A stretch of DNA of 64,000 nucleotides from Caecitellus pseudoparvulus (Eukaryota; Bigyra: Bicosoecida), in assembly GCA_965644315.1 (NCBI GenBank), contig CBFFRQ010000052.1, positions 186,001-250,000 on the forward strand, written 5' to 3'. How positions within the stretch are numbered: position 1 is the first letter of the stretch; each line of letters begins with the position of its first letter. A program made the translations under genes and the position numbers. A model generated the notes under the pieces. It had not been told where the DNA came from and made no database searches. It saw only the letters and a program-made list of their open reading frames with translations. Of the stretch, positions 37,315 to 45,508 are shown piece after piece.

Positions 37315-37874
37315 TCACTCCCGCTCCAGCACCGCCCCCGCACTGCGCAGGAGGTCGTCCAGGTGTCCCTTCGCAGCAGCCGTGGCAACATCTGACCCGC
37401 CCCCAATGAGCTTGCCACCAATGAAGACCATGGGCACAGTGCGCTGTCCAGTGAGCTGCGTCATGCGTGCCTGGATTTCGCCACCTTCTGCGATGACATC
37501 AGTGCCCACATCACCAGTGGCGTCGCCAGTGCACTCGCGTGGAAAGAAGCGCACGCACTTTGATGCAGGTCCAACTCCAGGAACTTGTAGTGTGCCCCAG
37601 CCGCATCCAGCGTGACCTTGGCCTTTCGGCAGTGCCTGGGGCACGTGTGGCGTGGTGGGCTGCATCAGCTGCTGTGCGAATTCCGCAGCTGATGCACCTA
37701 CGGGCAGTAAGACTTGGAGTACATCATGGCTGGCTCAGCGGAGTGCAGCGCCACGGCATCCTGCACGTCTTCCACATCTCTGGCTAGCGTGCCCGCGCTT
37801 CGGCTCCACTGAACCCTGCGCGCCAGGCTTCGAAACGCGGGCAAGGAAGCCCGGGCAGCTGAAGCGAGTGCCAT
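37315..37874 (-). CDS. Dithiol glutaredoxin, probably mitochondrial
   Basis: Glutathione-dependent thiol-disulphide oxidoreductase. Exons are 37874-37702, 37635-37559 and 37487-37315, giving 140 residues with exact phases. The first about 30 residues (ASAARASLPAFRSLARRVQ) are basic and lack acids, as in a mitochondrial presequence. The spliced active site is YSKSYCPHCRKAKVTL, a CPHC dithiol motif split by intron 1 between the two cysteines. The rest follows the fold: YKFLELD, the cis-Pro TVPMVFIGGKLIGGGSDV glutathione-binding segment, and a terminal helix. CPHC replaces the commoner CPYC. The divergent 7TM gene starts 157 bases away. Confidence 0.88.
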
Positions 37875-38031
37875 GTTCGACTTTGTGTACGGCGTGGGAG
37901 GGTGCGAGGGAGATTTCAATTCCTACATAAACTTATCGTCTGTGTGCTTTCGTGGGTGCAATTTGTGATCATGGGAATTGGCGCACCGTCCCATGCCTGA
38001 CGCCGGCGGCCCTCCTGCAGTGCCCTGAGCC

Positions 38032-41000
38032 ATGCGGCGCCGGCCATTGCTGGTGCTTGCCTGCCTCGTGGCCACGCTGCACGCCCAAGCCGATGTCGCG
38101 TCAGAGTATGAGGCATTCCCTCTGCACATGTCCCAGCGCTTGTGGGCGCCCCAGCTCATGCCGCTGTTTGCGGCGAAACAGATTGATGCAGGTGAGGAGT
38201 GCCGTCGCACTGCGTGGCAGGCATGCGCTGCACGGGGCACACCGCTGCTGCAGGCACTCTGGAGGTTGGGGCCACTGTGAAGTTTGACCTGAACCTGGGA
38301 CCTGCGCTGAGGCGGTCCCTCTCCATGCGCATGCTGCAAGATGGGGCCCTGTGGCAGCGCGCAGGTCGCCGACTAAGCCAAGGCGGACACTCACTGGCCC
38401 CCGCAACGCGGGTGGTGATGCCTGGCTCGGGCTCCAGCACGCCCACCTGTGGCAGCGCGCCCCGCAGCGCGGCACAGGCTGCAGCATGCCTCCCAGCCCC
38501 CCTCCCCCCTGACGACGACTTGCTCTCGTGGGCCCTGGGCTCGCGCTCCCTCTTCCACTTGCTGGCCTGCTCCGAGGAGGGGTGGAAGGAGATCAAGGCA
38601 GGCGGCACGTTTGCTCCGCCCCTGACCACACTGCGCGTGCCTGTGGAGGGCGCCGACGTGCCCGCCGCGTACCGTGTGGAGTCACTGCGCACTGCATTGG
38701 GCTTTGCGGGGCCGCCGCCCGGCAAGTCTGCCGCCGGCACCCCCCAGCAGGCGGAACGCCCCAGCACGCTGGCTAGCGACGTGGCCACTTCATGGCTGCA
38801 GGGGTTCTGCTTGAATGGCCTGTACCAGGACCTCCCCGCCAGCTGCTCCAGCCGCCCAGTGCACTCCTTGCTGGCATCTGTGGCACCGGCCTCGCCTCCG
38901 CCACCTGGCTGGTACGGGCAGTGCGACGCGATCTTGAGCCAGGCAGCGGAGCAGGCAGTGCAGGTGGGCGCGCTGAATGCTTCCCAGCTGGAGCAGGCCT
39001 GGGCCTGCGCCTCCATGATCCGCGGCTCCTCCACAGTGGCAGTCACGGCGCGGCTGAATGCCACCTGGCAGCTGCCTGCTGGCATGACCACCCTCTCCAT
39101 TGCCACCTGTGAGCTGGCAGGGACGCTGGGCACCCTACCCGCATCCCAGCACTTTGAAGCCGTCGACGAGGAGCCGGGCAGGCGTCTGCAGTCGGGCAGT
39201 GTGCCCTGGCAGGCTGCCGCCCCCGCGTACCCACCCCTGCAGCCCCTCGCCGGCCTGACAGTCACCCTTGGCATTGCCTCGGCGCCGCGAGCGGGGAGCA
39301 GCCTGCCCTTCTTGTCACAAGCACTGCACCCCCTGTTCATGGCGCGCTGTTTCCTGCTGCCGGTGCTGCTGGTATGTCTGGGCGGGCTGCTGGGCGTGGG
39401 GGCCTGCTTCGCCCGCAAGCACTCCTTCGCCAGCGGCATGACCCTGCCCCTCCTCATCACCGCCGCCTTCCTGCCCTATGTCGTGTCCATGGCCATCACC
39501 CTGGGGTCGGCCGTCAACGTGGGCTGGGGTGGCGACGATGCTGCCGGTGCCTCCCTGAAGCATGCTCACGAGGCGTGGGGTGCCTTCCGGGAGCTGTCGC
39601 TGGCCTTCCTGCACCTGCTGGTGCTGGCCCTCGCCCAGGGCTTCGGTTCGCACTCCTTCTCCTGCATACCCACCCTCCTGCCCACCATCCGACAGCACAT
39701 GGGCGTGGCAGCTGCCCTCCGCTGGGCGCTGTGGAGGGGTCGTGCCAGCTTCTGGGCTGTGCTGTATGGGGCCCTCGCCATTACATCTGTCGTGGTGGCC
39801 CCGCGGTGGCTGACTGGGCAGTTGGTGGACGGACAGGGCATCGCGCTGGAGCCACTCCTGTTCAACGAGCAGGCCCCCTTGGCACTGCACGCGACATGGC
39901 CCACCTTGCCGTGGAACGCCTCTTGGGGCCCCGCCGTGCAGGGCGCACAGCACGCAGGGCTCCTGCGCACTGCGCCCAGCGGGCCACCGGCACTCGGCCC
40001 GTGCAATGGCAGCAGCCAGTACGAACCCGTGGCGGCAGGCAGTGCGCATCCTGCTGTCCCGGTGGCCCGCGACCCAGCAGGGGGCAACGCCTTGACGCAC
40101 CTCGCCTCTGCACATGTCAACGACGAGGACTTCCACCTCTTCTGGCACTGGGCCGCGGGGGCTTGCCGCACTCCAGACCTGTCCCGGCCCCTCATGTTCT
40201 CCCTGCTGAACATGACCCTGTTCCCCGCCGCAGCTGCCACCACATTCGTCGTCCTCGCCGTGTCCACGTACATCGCGCTGTCCTCGCGCATCGACAAGCT
40301 GCACGCGGAGGTGTCGGGCGTCGTGGAGCGCATGCGGGCAGCGGCGGCGCGCAGGGGCGGCGGTGGGGCGGGCCGCCAGGGCACCATCCCCACCACCCGC
40401 CACATTGCGCCATGGCTGCCGGCGCACCACATGGGGCAAGCACTGACGACGCTGCGCATCGCATACACGCTGTTCTTCGTCTGCCTCACCTCCAGCTGGA
40501 TGCTGTACTGGTCTGTGGACGTGTCCTTTATGTATCCAGCAGTGCCGCAAATCATCACCGACGCCCTTATCGTGGCTATGGCCCTGGTCATGGCACACAC
40601 CCTGCGCCCTCGCGCCATCCCCCTGCCACCTGCGGTCGTGCGTCTCATCAAGCGACGTGTCCAGGGGCCGGGCATCCCGACGCCGCCGGCGCCCTCCGCA
40701 TCGGCTCCTGTCACCCGCCCAAACACCGTGACGGCACCCCACCTCTCCACTTGCAAGCGCGAGTTGACGGCCCAGCCGCTGGGCGTCTGGCACAGCCTCG
40801 TGCTGCCGCACGCCCTGCTGCAGCGGGCTGGGGAAGGCGACCTGCTGCCAGGCGGGCAAGGCGGCGTGGCTCCAAGCCCCACACTGCGCCTGCCACGTTT
40901 TGCACCGAGCTCGTCCCAAGCGCCTGCTACAGCTGACTCTGAGCAGAGCATGCTGCCCCCCCAAGTGGACATTGGTGACTGCCAGGCCAGCGACAGGGGG

Positions 41001-41747
41001 ACGGGTGCGCCTACGCTGCAGGCTCTGGGTCCCTGTGCTCCGGGCGCCGCGCTGGGCTGGCATGCATGGACACTCGTGCCTGGCCTCGTGCATGAGTCGC
41101 AAGCGCCAGTGTTTTCCAATGCCGTGCCGCCCCCGCATGCCGCCCTGGCTGTGCAGGCACTCGTGCAGGGGCGCTTCCACGACACTGCAGAGGTGCTTAG
41201 TGACGAGGCGTCGGCGGCGGCGTTCCTGAATGCCCTGCGGGGAGGTGCTGCGGGGAACCCTGCTTGGCATTCCCCTGGCCTGCTCAAGGTCACGTGGTAT
41301 GCAGCGCTGCAACTGCCAGGTGCTGAGGGGAAGGGGCTGTCGACTGGGGCGCCCCCCCTCGCACTAGCGCAGGGCACGTCAGCCGTGGCTTCCACTGCCG
41401 TGGAGACTCTGGTGCAGCGGCAGGGGGGTGGGCGCTTGGCCTTCCAAGGGCCGTTTCTGGGCCAGGATCCGCTCACCAGCGCTGTGTGGCCGACCGTGGG
41501 AGAAGCAGGGATGACGGCAGAGCAGCACCGGCAACAGCTGCTGGCTCTGCGCACTATCTTGTCATGGCTCCTGGACGTGCGGCGGATGGAGGGGGCAGGC
41601 GTTGCCAGCGGGGCACAAGTCATGCCACTGCCTCAAACTCTGCAAGACGATGTGGCCGACGGTGGCAGCGTCGCCACCGGGCCCTCGCTCAGCGCCCGAG
41701 CTGTGCATGCCGAGCAGGACACGGCTTTCGTGGCACACCGGACGTGA
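38032..41747 (+). CDS. Orphan membrane protein: signal peptide, ectodomain, seven predicted TM helices, long tail
   Basis: Exons 38032-38191 and 38254-41747 join in phase into 1,217 residues. The N-terminus RRRPLLVLACLVATLHAQA is a signal peptide. An ectodomain of about 400 residues with scattered cysteines follows. Seven hydrophobic segments lie at about 420-440, 449-472, 502-520, 553-570, 705-730, 787-808 and 820-838. The fourth and fifth are separated by a loop of about 135 residues with Asn-x-Ser/Thr sites, and the fifth and sixth by a basic loop. The last about 380 residues are Pro/Ala-rich and probably cytoplasmic. This is the topology of a receptor-like 7TM protein, but I recognise no known GPCR class, GOST or lung-7TM motif. 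A transporter or cell-surface scaffold remains possible. No AATGCA follows its stop. Confidence 0.6.
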
Positions 41748-41880
41748 GGGGGGGCACCGACAACTCACCTGTGGCACAAATTCATCCTTCATGTACTTGT
41801 CTTATCAATGTTTGAGAAAGGTTCGGATTTGCCCAGCCCAGGAGTGGGGAAAGCCAGGAGACGCTGGGGTGCAGCAAGCG

Positions 41881-41890
41881 ATTTCCGCAC
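41881..41890 (+). promoter_or_regulatory. ATTTCCGCAC directly before the ALG8 start codon
   Basis: The decamer abuts the ALG8 ATG. The same or nearly the same sequence lies before the CPDS thioredoxin-fold start (minus strand, 17767-17757), at 30943-30952 and, as GTTCCGCAC, before the BEACH gene start (minus strand, 60410-60402). It may be an initiator or E2F-like element. Confidence 0.3.
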
Positions 41891-43793
41891 ATGGCCAAGC
41901 CAGACACGCCATGGTGGACAGTCACGTCCGTGCTGGTGGTCCTGGGCGCTACTTGTTGCTTTAAGGCCCTTACTGCACCGGGCTACCGCAGCACCGACTA
42001 CGAAGTCCACAGGAACTGGCTGGCAATCACGCACAGCCTGCCTGCAAGCCAATGGTACACAGAGGTAGGTGTAGCGGGCAGCCATGCAGCCCCCCTACGC
42101 CTCAGCCTTCGAGCTTCTTCTCCCACAGGAAACCTCCCAATGGACCCTTGACTACCCCCCGCTCTTTGCGTACTTCGAGTGGACGCTGTCTCACATCGCA
42201 GCCCTGGTGGACCCGCAGGCAGTGGCCGTGTCGGCAGGGCCGTACGACAGTCCTGCCTTCCTCTGGTTTCACCGTGCCAGCGTCATGCTGGGCGACTGCT
42301 TGCTTGCCGCGGGAGTGATTGCCTTTTCTCTCTCCTGGGAGGCGCCACCAAATGCGCCCGTGCTCGGGGCTTTCCATTGGCGCGCGTGTCGTGCTGCCGT
42401 GCTGGCCACCTTGACACTGCTGAATCCTGGCCTGTTTCTGGTGGACGGCATGCATTTCCAGTACAACAGCATGCTCCTGGGGCTGCTTTTTTGCGTGCTG
42501 GCAGCGGTGAACGCGAGGCGGGACACCCTGGCAGCTGGCCTCTTCTGCCTCCTGGTCTGCAGCAAGCACCTGTTCCTCGTGCTGGCACCCACGCTCGCAG
42601 TGTACTTCTGGCGACACCACTGCCAGCAGGTGGAAGCACCGACGACGCAAGTCATCGTGCAGGCAGAGGGGCGGGGCGGCCCTGGCAAGCCCAGGCAGAC
42701 GCTGCCAGTGCCAGTGCACCACGCCCCCCGTGGCTGCATCGTGTCCGTTCTGCGCCTGGCAACGCTGGCCGCGCTGGCAGCACTGCTCGTGGCTGCCTCC
42801 CTTGCCCCACTGCTCCTGGACGGTCGCACGTCCTTGGCGTCCCTGCTCCCCCAGATGGCCTCCCGTCTCTTCCCCTTCGGCCGTGGGCTCACCCATGCGT
42901 ACTGGGCGCCCAACATGTGGGCGCTGTACTCCGCCGCAGACTTGGCCCTGGGTGGGGCCATGAAGGTCTGCGCACGACTGTGGCCTGGCGTGTGTACCTG
43001 GGGAGTAGCCAGCGCCTCTGCCACATCAGGCCTGGTGGGACACTCGACCTTCGCCCTGCTGCCAGCGGTGCCTCCCAGCGTGACGGTGCTCCTGACGCTC
43101 GCAGGGCAAGCCCCTGCAGTGGCACACACATGGCGAGCTCCCCACCCCCGCCTGCTGCCTGGTTGCTTGGTGCTGGCCCAGTTCTCCGCCTTCTTGCTGG
43201 GCTGGCACGTGCACGAGAAAGCTGCCCTGTACATGGTGCTGCCCGCGGCAGCCATGGCGCTGAACAGCAGCGGGGAGGCTGGCTGGTGGTTGCTGCTGTC
43301 AGCAGTGGCTGCCCACGCCCAGTTCCCCCTCTTCTTCACACCGCTGGAGGAAGTGACGGCGCCCCTCATCGCTTGGGGCCTGTGGGCTGTCGGCGCCCTG
43401 GCCCTCCTACTCTGGCACTCACACAGGCAGGCCCTCACCGCCGTGCGCCAAGGCTTGCACATTCCAGCCCTGGCTGGTCGCTGGCTGTCAGCGGGCTGCT
43501 TGGGCCTCCTGCCGCTGCAGGGGCTGTACTGGGCCGCACCACTTCTACTGGGCGTGCAGGAGGACGGGGCGCCCCGCCTACCCTTCCTTCGCCTGGCCCT
43601 CACGAGTGTGGCGTGTGCAGTGCTGCTGCTGGGTCTGTGGCTGGGCGCCCTGCGCACCGTGTGGCGGGCGGAGCTGCGGGAGGCGAACTTCGCCTCCGAG
43701 CCCGTCGTGCTGAAGCAGGACAGCGTGCATTCCCCTCACAAACCAGGCACGGGCTCCCACCACAGCGCCTCCTCCGGCCCGCGCTTGCGGTGA
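41891..43793 (+). CDS. ALG8: Dolichyl-P-Glc:Glc1Man9GlcNAc2-PP-dolichol alpha-1,3-glucosyltransferase
   Basis: ER-membrane enzyme that adds the second glucose to the lipid-linked oligosaccharide used for N-glycosylation. Exons 41891-42064 and 42129-43793 join in phase into 612 residues. The luminal catalytic loop shows the ALG6/ALG8 signature: [14 protein letters not shown] with its acidic residue, then [16 protein letters not shown] across the splice. About ten hydrophobic helices follow, with [16 protein letters not shown] and [10 protein letters not shown] typical of the family. HRNWLAIT and FEW favour ALG8 over ALG6. The last 58 coding bases overlap, tail to tail, the coding sequence of the pyrophosphatase gene on the other strand. 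I see no clear 3' element of its own. Confidence 0.88.
43727..43732 (-). terminator. Candidate 3'-end element inside the ALG8 coding region
   Basis: TGCATT on the plus strand (AATGCA on the minus) begins 4 bases past the pyrophosphatase stop, within ALG8 codons. Confidence 0.4.
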
Positions 43794-44563
43794 ACGAGGC
43801 CCTGCCACAGCTCGTGCTGTGAGCGCACCACCTTGAGCGCGTCCGCCTTGCCGTAGTACTTGCCGCCGTTGGAGAACTCGTTGGGGGGCTTGCCGTCAGG
43901 GATCTTGTAATCCCTGAACCACTCCCGGATGGCGGTCAGGCGCTCCTGCATGGGGTGATCTGCGTTCAGGAAGAGCAAGTCCTCCACCTCGTCCGCCAGG
44001 GGGTCGCTGGCATCCACCACGACGATCTTCCAGTCCAGCTCCCCGCCATCCAGCATGCCCAGGGCGCCCACCACCTTCACCACGTACACGTCGCCAGTCT
44101 TGGGGCTGCGACTGGACAGGTCAATGACGTCGGTGGGGTCGTTGTCCCCGACCGTCCCTGGCACCAGCACGTCTGAGTGGGCCGGGTCCTCCCATGTCTG
44201 CGGCAAGGCGCCGTAGTTCACGAGGCTGCTGGAGTGGTAGAAGCGCAGCTTGCCCTTCTTGGTGTCCTGCTTGATGGGGTTGTGCGCAGCTTCCTTGTTG
44301 ATCTCCATCTTCGCCCGGGTGCCGCGGGGGATCTCGCACACAAAGACGAAGTGGTCCGCCGGCGCCTCCTCACCATGCACGCCGGGTGGGCGCAGCGAGA
44401 TGTCGTGCCAGGGAGAGATGCGCGCAGTGCCGCCTTCGTGGTGGAAGTACAGCCCGTACTCCAAGGACCCCGCCTGGCCATCGGCAGACACGCTCTGTGC
44501 AGCGGGCGACAGTGTGGCGCGTTGGGGCGGCAGCTTGCGCCAGCTGCAGCCTGCCACGCACAT
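43736..44563 (-). CDS. PPA: Inorganic pyrophosphatase (family I)
   Basis: Hydrolyses pyrophosphate to two phosphates. The core shows FVCEIPRGTRAKMEINKE, the metal-binding signature GDNDPTDVIDL, KIVVVD and AIREWFRDYKIPDGKPPN, all family hallmarks. From the ATG at 44563 the protein has 275 residues, near the eukaryotic norm. An open frame on the same strand from an ATG at 44702 begins with a strong hydrophobic helix (AAAVTTTLLVLWLVFVA). It could be an upstream exon giving a membrane-anchored or organelle form, but joining it would need an intron of 28 to 79 bases with a poor acceptor, so I prefer the simpler start. The 3' end overlaps ALG8 by 58 bases. Confidence 0.88.
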   Translation of the reverse strand: MCVAGCSWRKLPPQRATLSPAAQSVSADGQAGSLEYGLYFHHEGGTARISPWHDISLRPPGVHGEEAPADHFVFVCEIPRGTRAKMEINKEAAHNPIKQDTKKGKLRFYHSSSLVNYGALPQTWEDPAHSDVLVPGTVGDNDPTDVIDLSSRSPKTGDVYVVKVVGALGMLDGGELDWKIVVVDASDPLADEVEDLLFLNADHPMQERLTAIREWFRDYKIPDGKPPNEFSNGGKYYGKADALKVVRSQHELWQGLVHRKRGPEEALWWEPVPGL

Positions 44564-45055
44564 ATCCGACGGGTTCGAAGGGGAGGGAAGGGTCGGCAGT
44601 GGCCACAAACACCAGCCAGAGCACGAGCAATGTAGTTGTCACTGCAGCAGCCTGCCACAGCCGCTGAGTGGGCACTCCACCAAACGTAGTCTGCTTAGAC
44701 ATGCCTATCTTGCGTGCGGAAGTTGGCCAGCAGGGCTTGCTATAGCTCCTTGCCCAGAGCTGTTTCCTTGCCCTTTGTCTGCCCCCCAGTGTAGTTGGTG
44801 GTATGGAATATCGAAGTTTGTGTCGTGCATAATTTTCTGATGTGGGCTCACGCCTTGAACTGGCGAAAGAAGTCCGCCACCTGTCTGTGTCTGAGGGGGG
44901 TCACAGCTGGTCCCATTGATGCTGCAGTGCATCCGCCATGACAAACAGACACCCACTGGAAACCCCTACGTTGCATCTGTGATGCATGCGCAGCTCCCTT
45001 GTTCCGCTGCACGTGCCTTGTTGGCCCTGCCAGGACTGTCGTGCGCGCGAGCACC
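44564..45055. other. Divergent promoter region, pyrophosphatase and SRP14
   Basis: This 492-base region lies between two divergent starts. It contains a possible alternative first exon of the pyrophosphatase (44702 downwards, a hydrophobic helix) and otherwise no supported frame. Confidence 0.35.
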
Positions 45056-45474
45056 ATGGCAGCGGCGTCCCTGGTGCCAGCCACGGCCAAGCTAGACAAG
45101 GACGCATTCTTCGAGGGCCTCAAGGCGGCCGTGGCTGCTTGTTCCTCGGCAGGCTCTGTTCGGGTTACGTTCAAGAGCGGTGCGTGCAGCACCACCACGC
45201 CTGAGGGGAGCCTGCAGCTTGGAGTGTGTTACACGCGTTTCACCCTGGCGTTTCGCAGTCGTGACTGCCGCTGAGGCTGGCACCCTTGTCAGGGCGGCTA
45301 CACCACACACAAAACTGTCCACAATTGTGAGAAAACTCAGCTTGCCTGACCTAGATGCGGCAGCGCGTTGCACCGGCGTGCCCTGGCTTGCCCGCGCAGG
45401 TCTCGTCAGCAGCCATGGCTTCGTTCAGCGAGGAGCTGCACGGCATCCTCAGTGCCGCTGGCCCGCAAGCCTGA
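45056..45474 (+). CDS. SRP14: Signal recognition particle 14-kDa subunit
   Basis: Part of the SRP Alu domain that pauses translation during ER targeting. Exons are 45056-45179, 45259-45326 and 45400-45474, giving only 88 residues, with exact phases. Spliced, it reads KLDKDAFFEGLKAAVAAC, then GSVRVTFKS, then TLVRAATPHTKLSTI-VSSA, matching the family's L-D-FL--L, GSV-VTMKR and CLVRA--GK-KIST-V blocks. A short helix (FSEELHGIL) closes it. The basic tail of longer homologues is missing, as is the loop between the second and third strands. No single reading frame shows more than half the protein, so it is easy to overlook. An AATGCATT palindrome follows the stop by 16 bases. Confidence 0.72.
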
Positions 45475-45490
45475 ACTCCCCGAACATGTC

Positions 45491-45498
45491 AATGCATT
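45491..45498. terminator. Shared palindromic 3'-end element AATGCATT
   Basis: A perfect AATGCATT lies in the 34-base gap between the convergent SRP14 and AGC kinase genes, 16 bases past one stop and 11 past the other, presenting AATGCA to both transcripts. Confidence 0.5.
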
Positions 45499-45508
45499 GC
45501 CACGTCAA

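Noticed and set aside
39315-41623. Two long antisense frames (665 and 685 codons) opposite the 7TM gene
   Set aside because: They lie opposite convincing membrane-helix coding sequence and show biased Arg/His/Gln composition.
44564-44702. Hydrophobic N-terminal exon for pyrophosphatase starting at 44702
   Set aside because: Joining it requires an intron of 28-79 bases with a weak AAG acceptor; the ATG at 44563 gives a normal-length enzyme.
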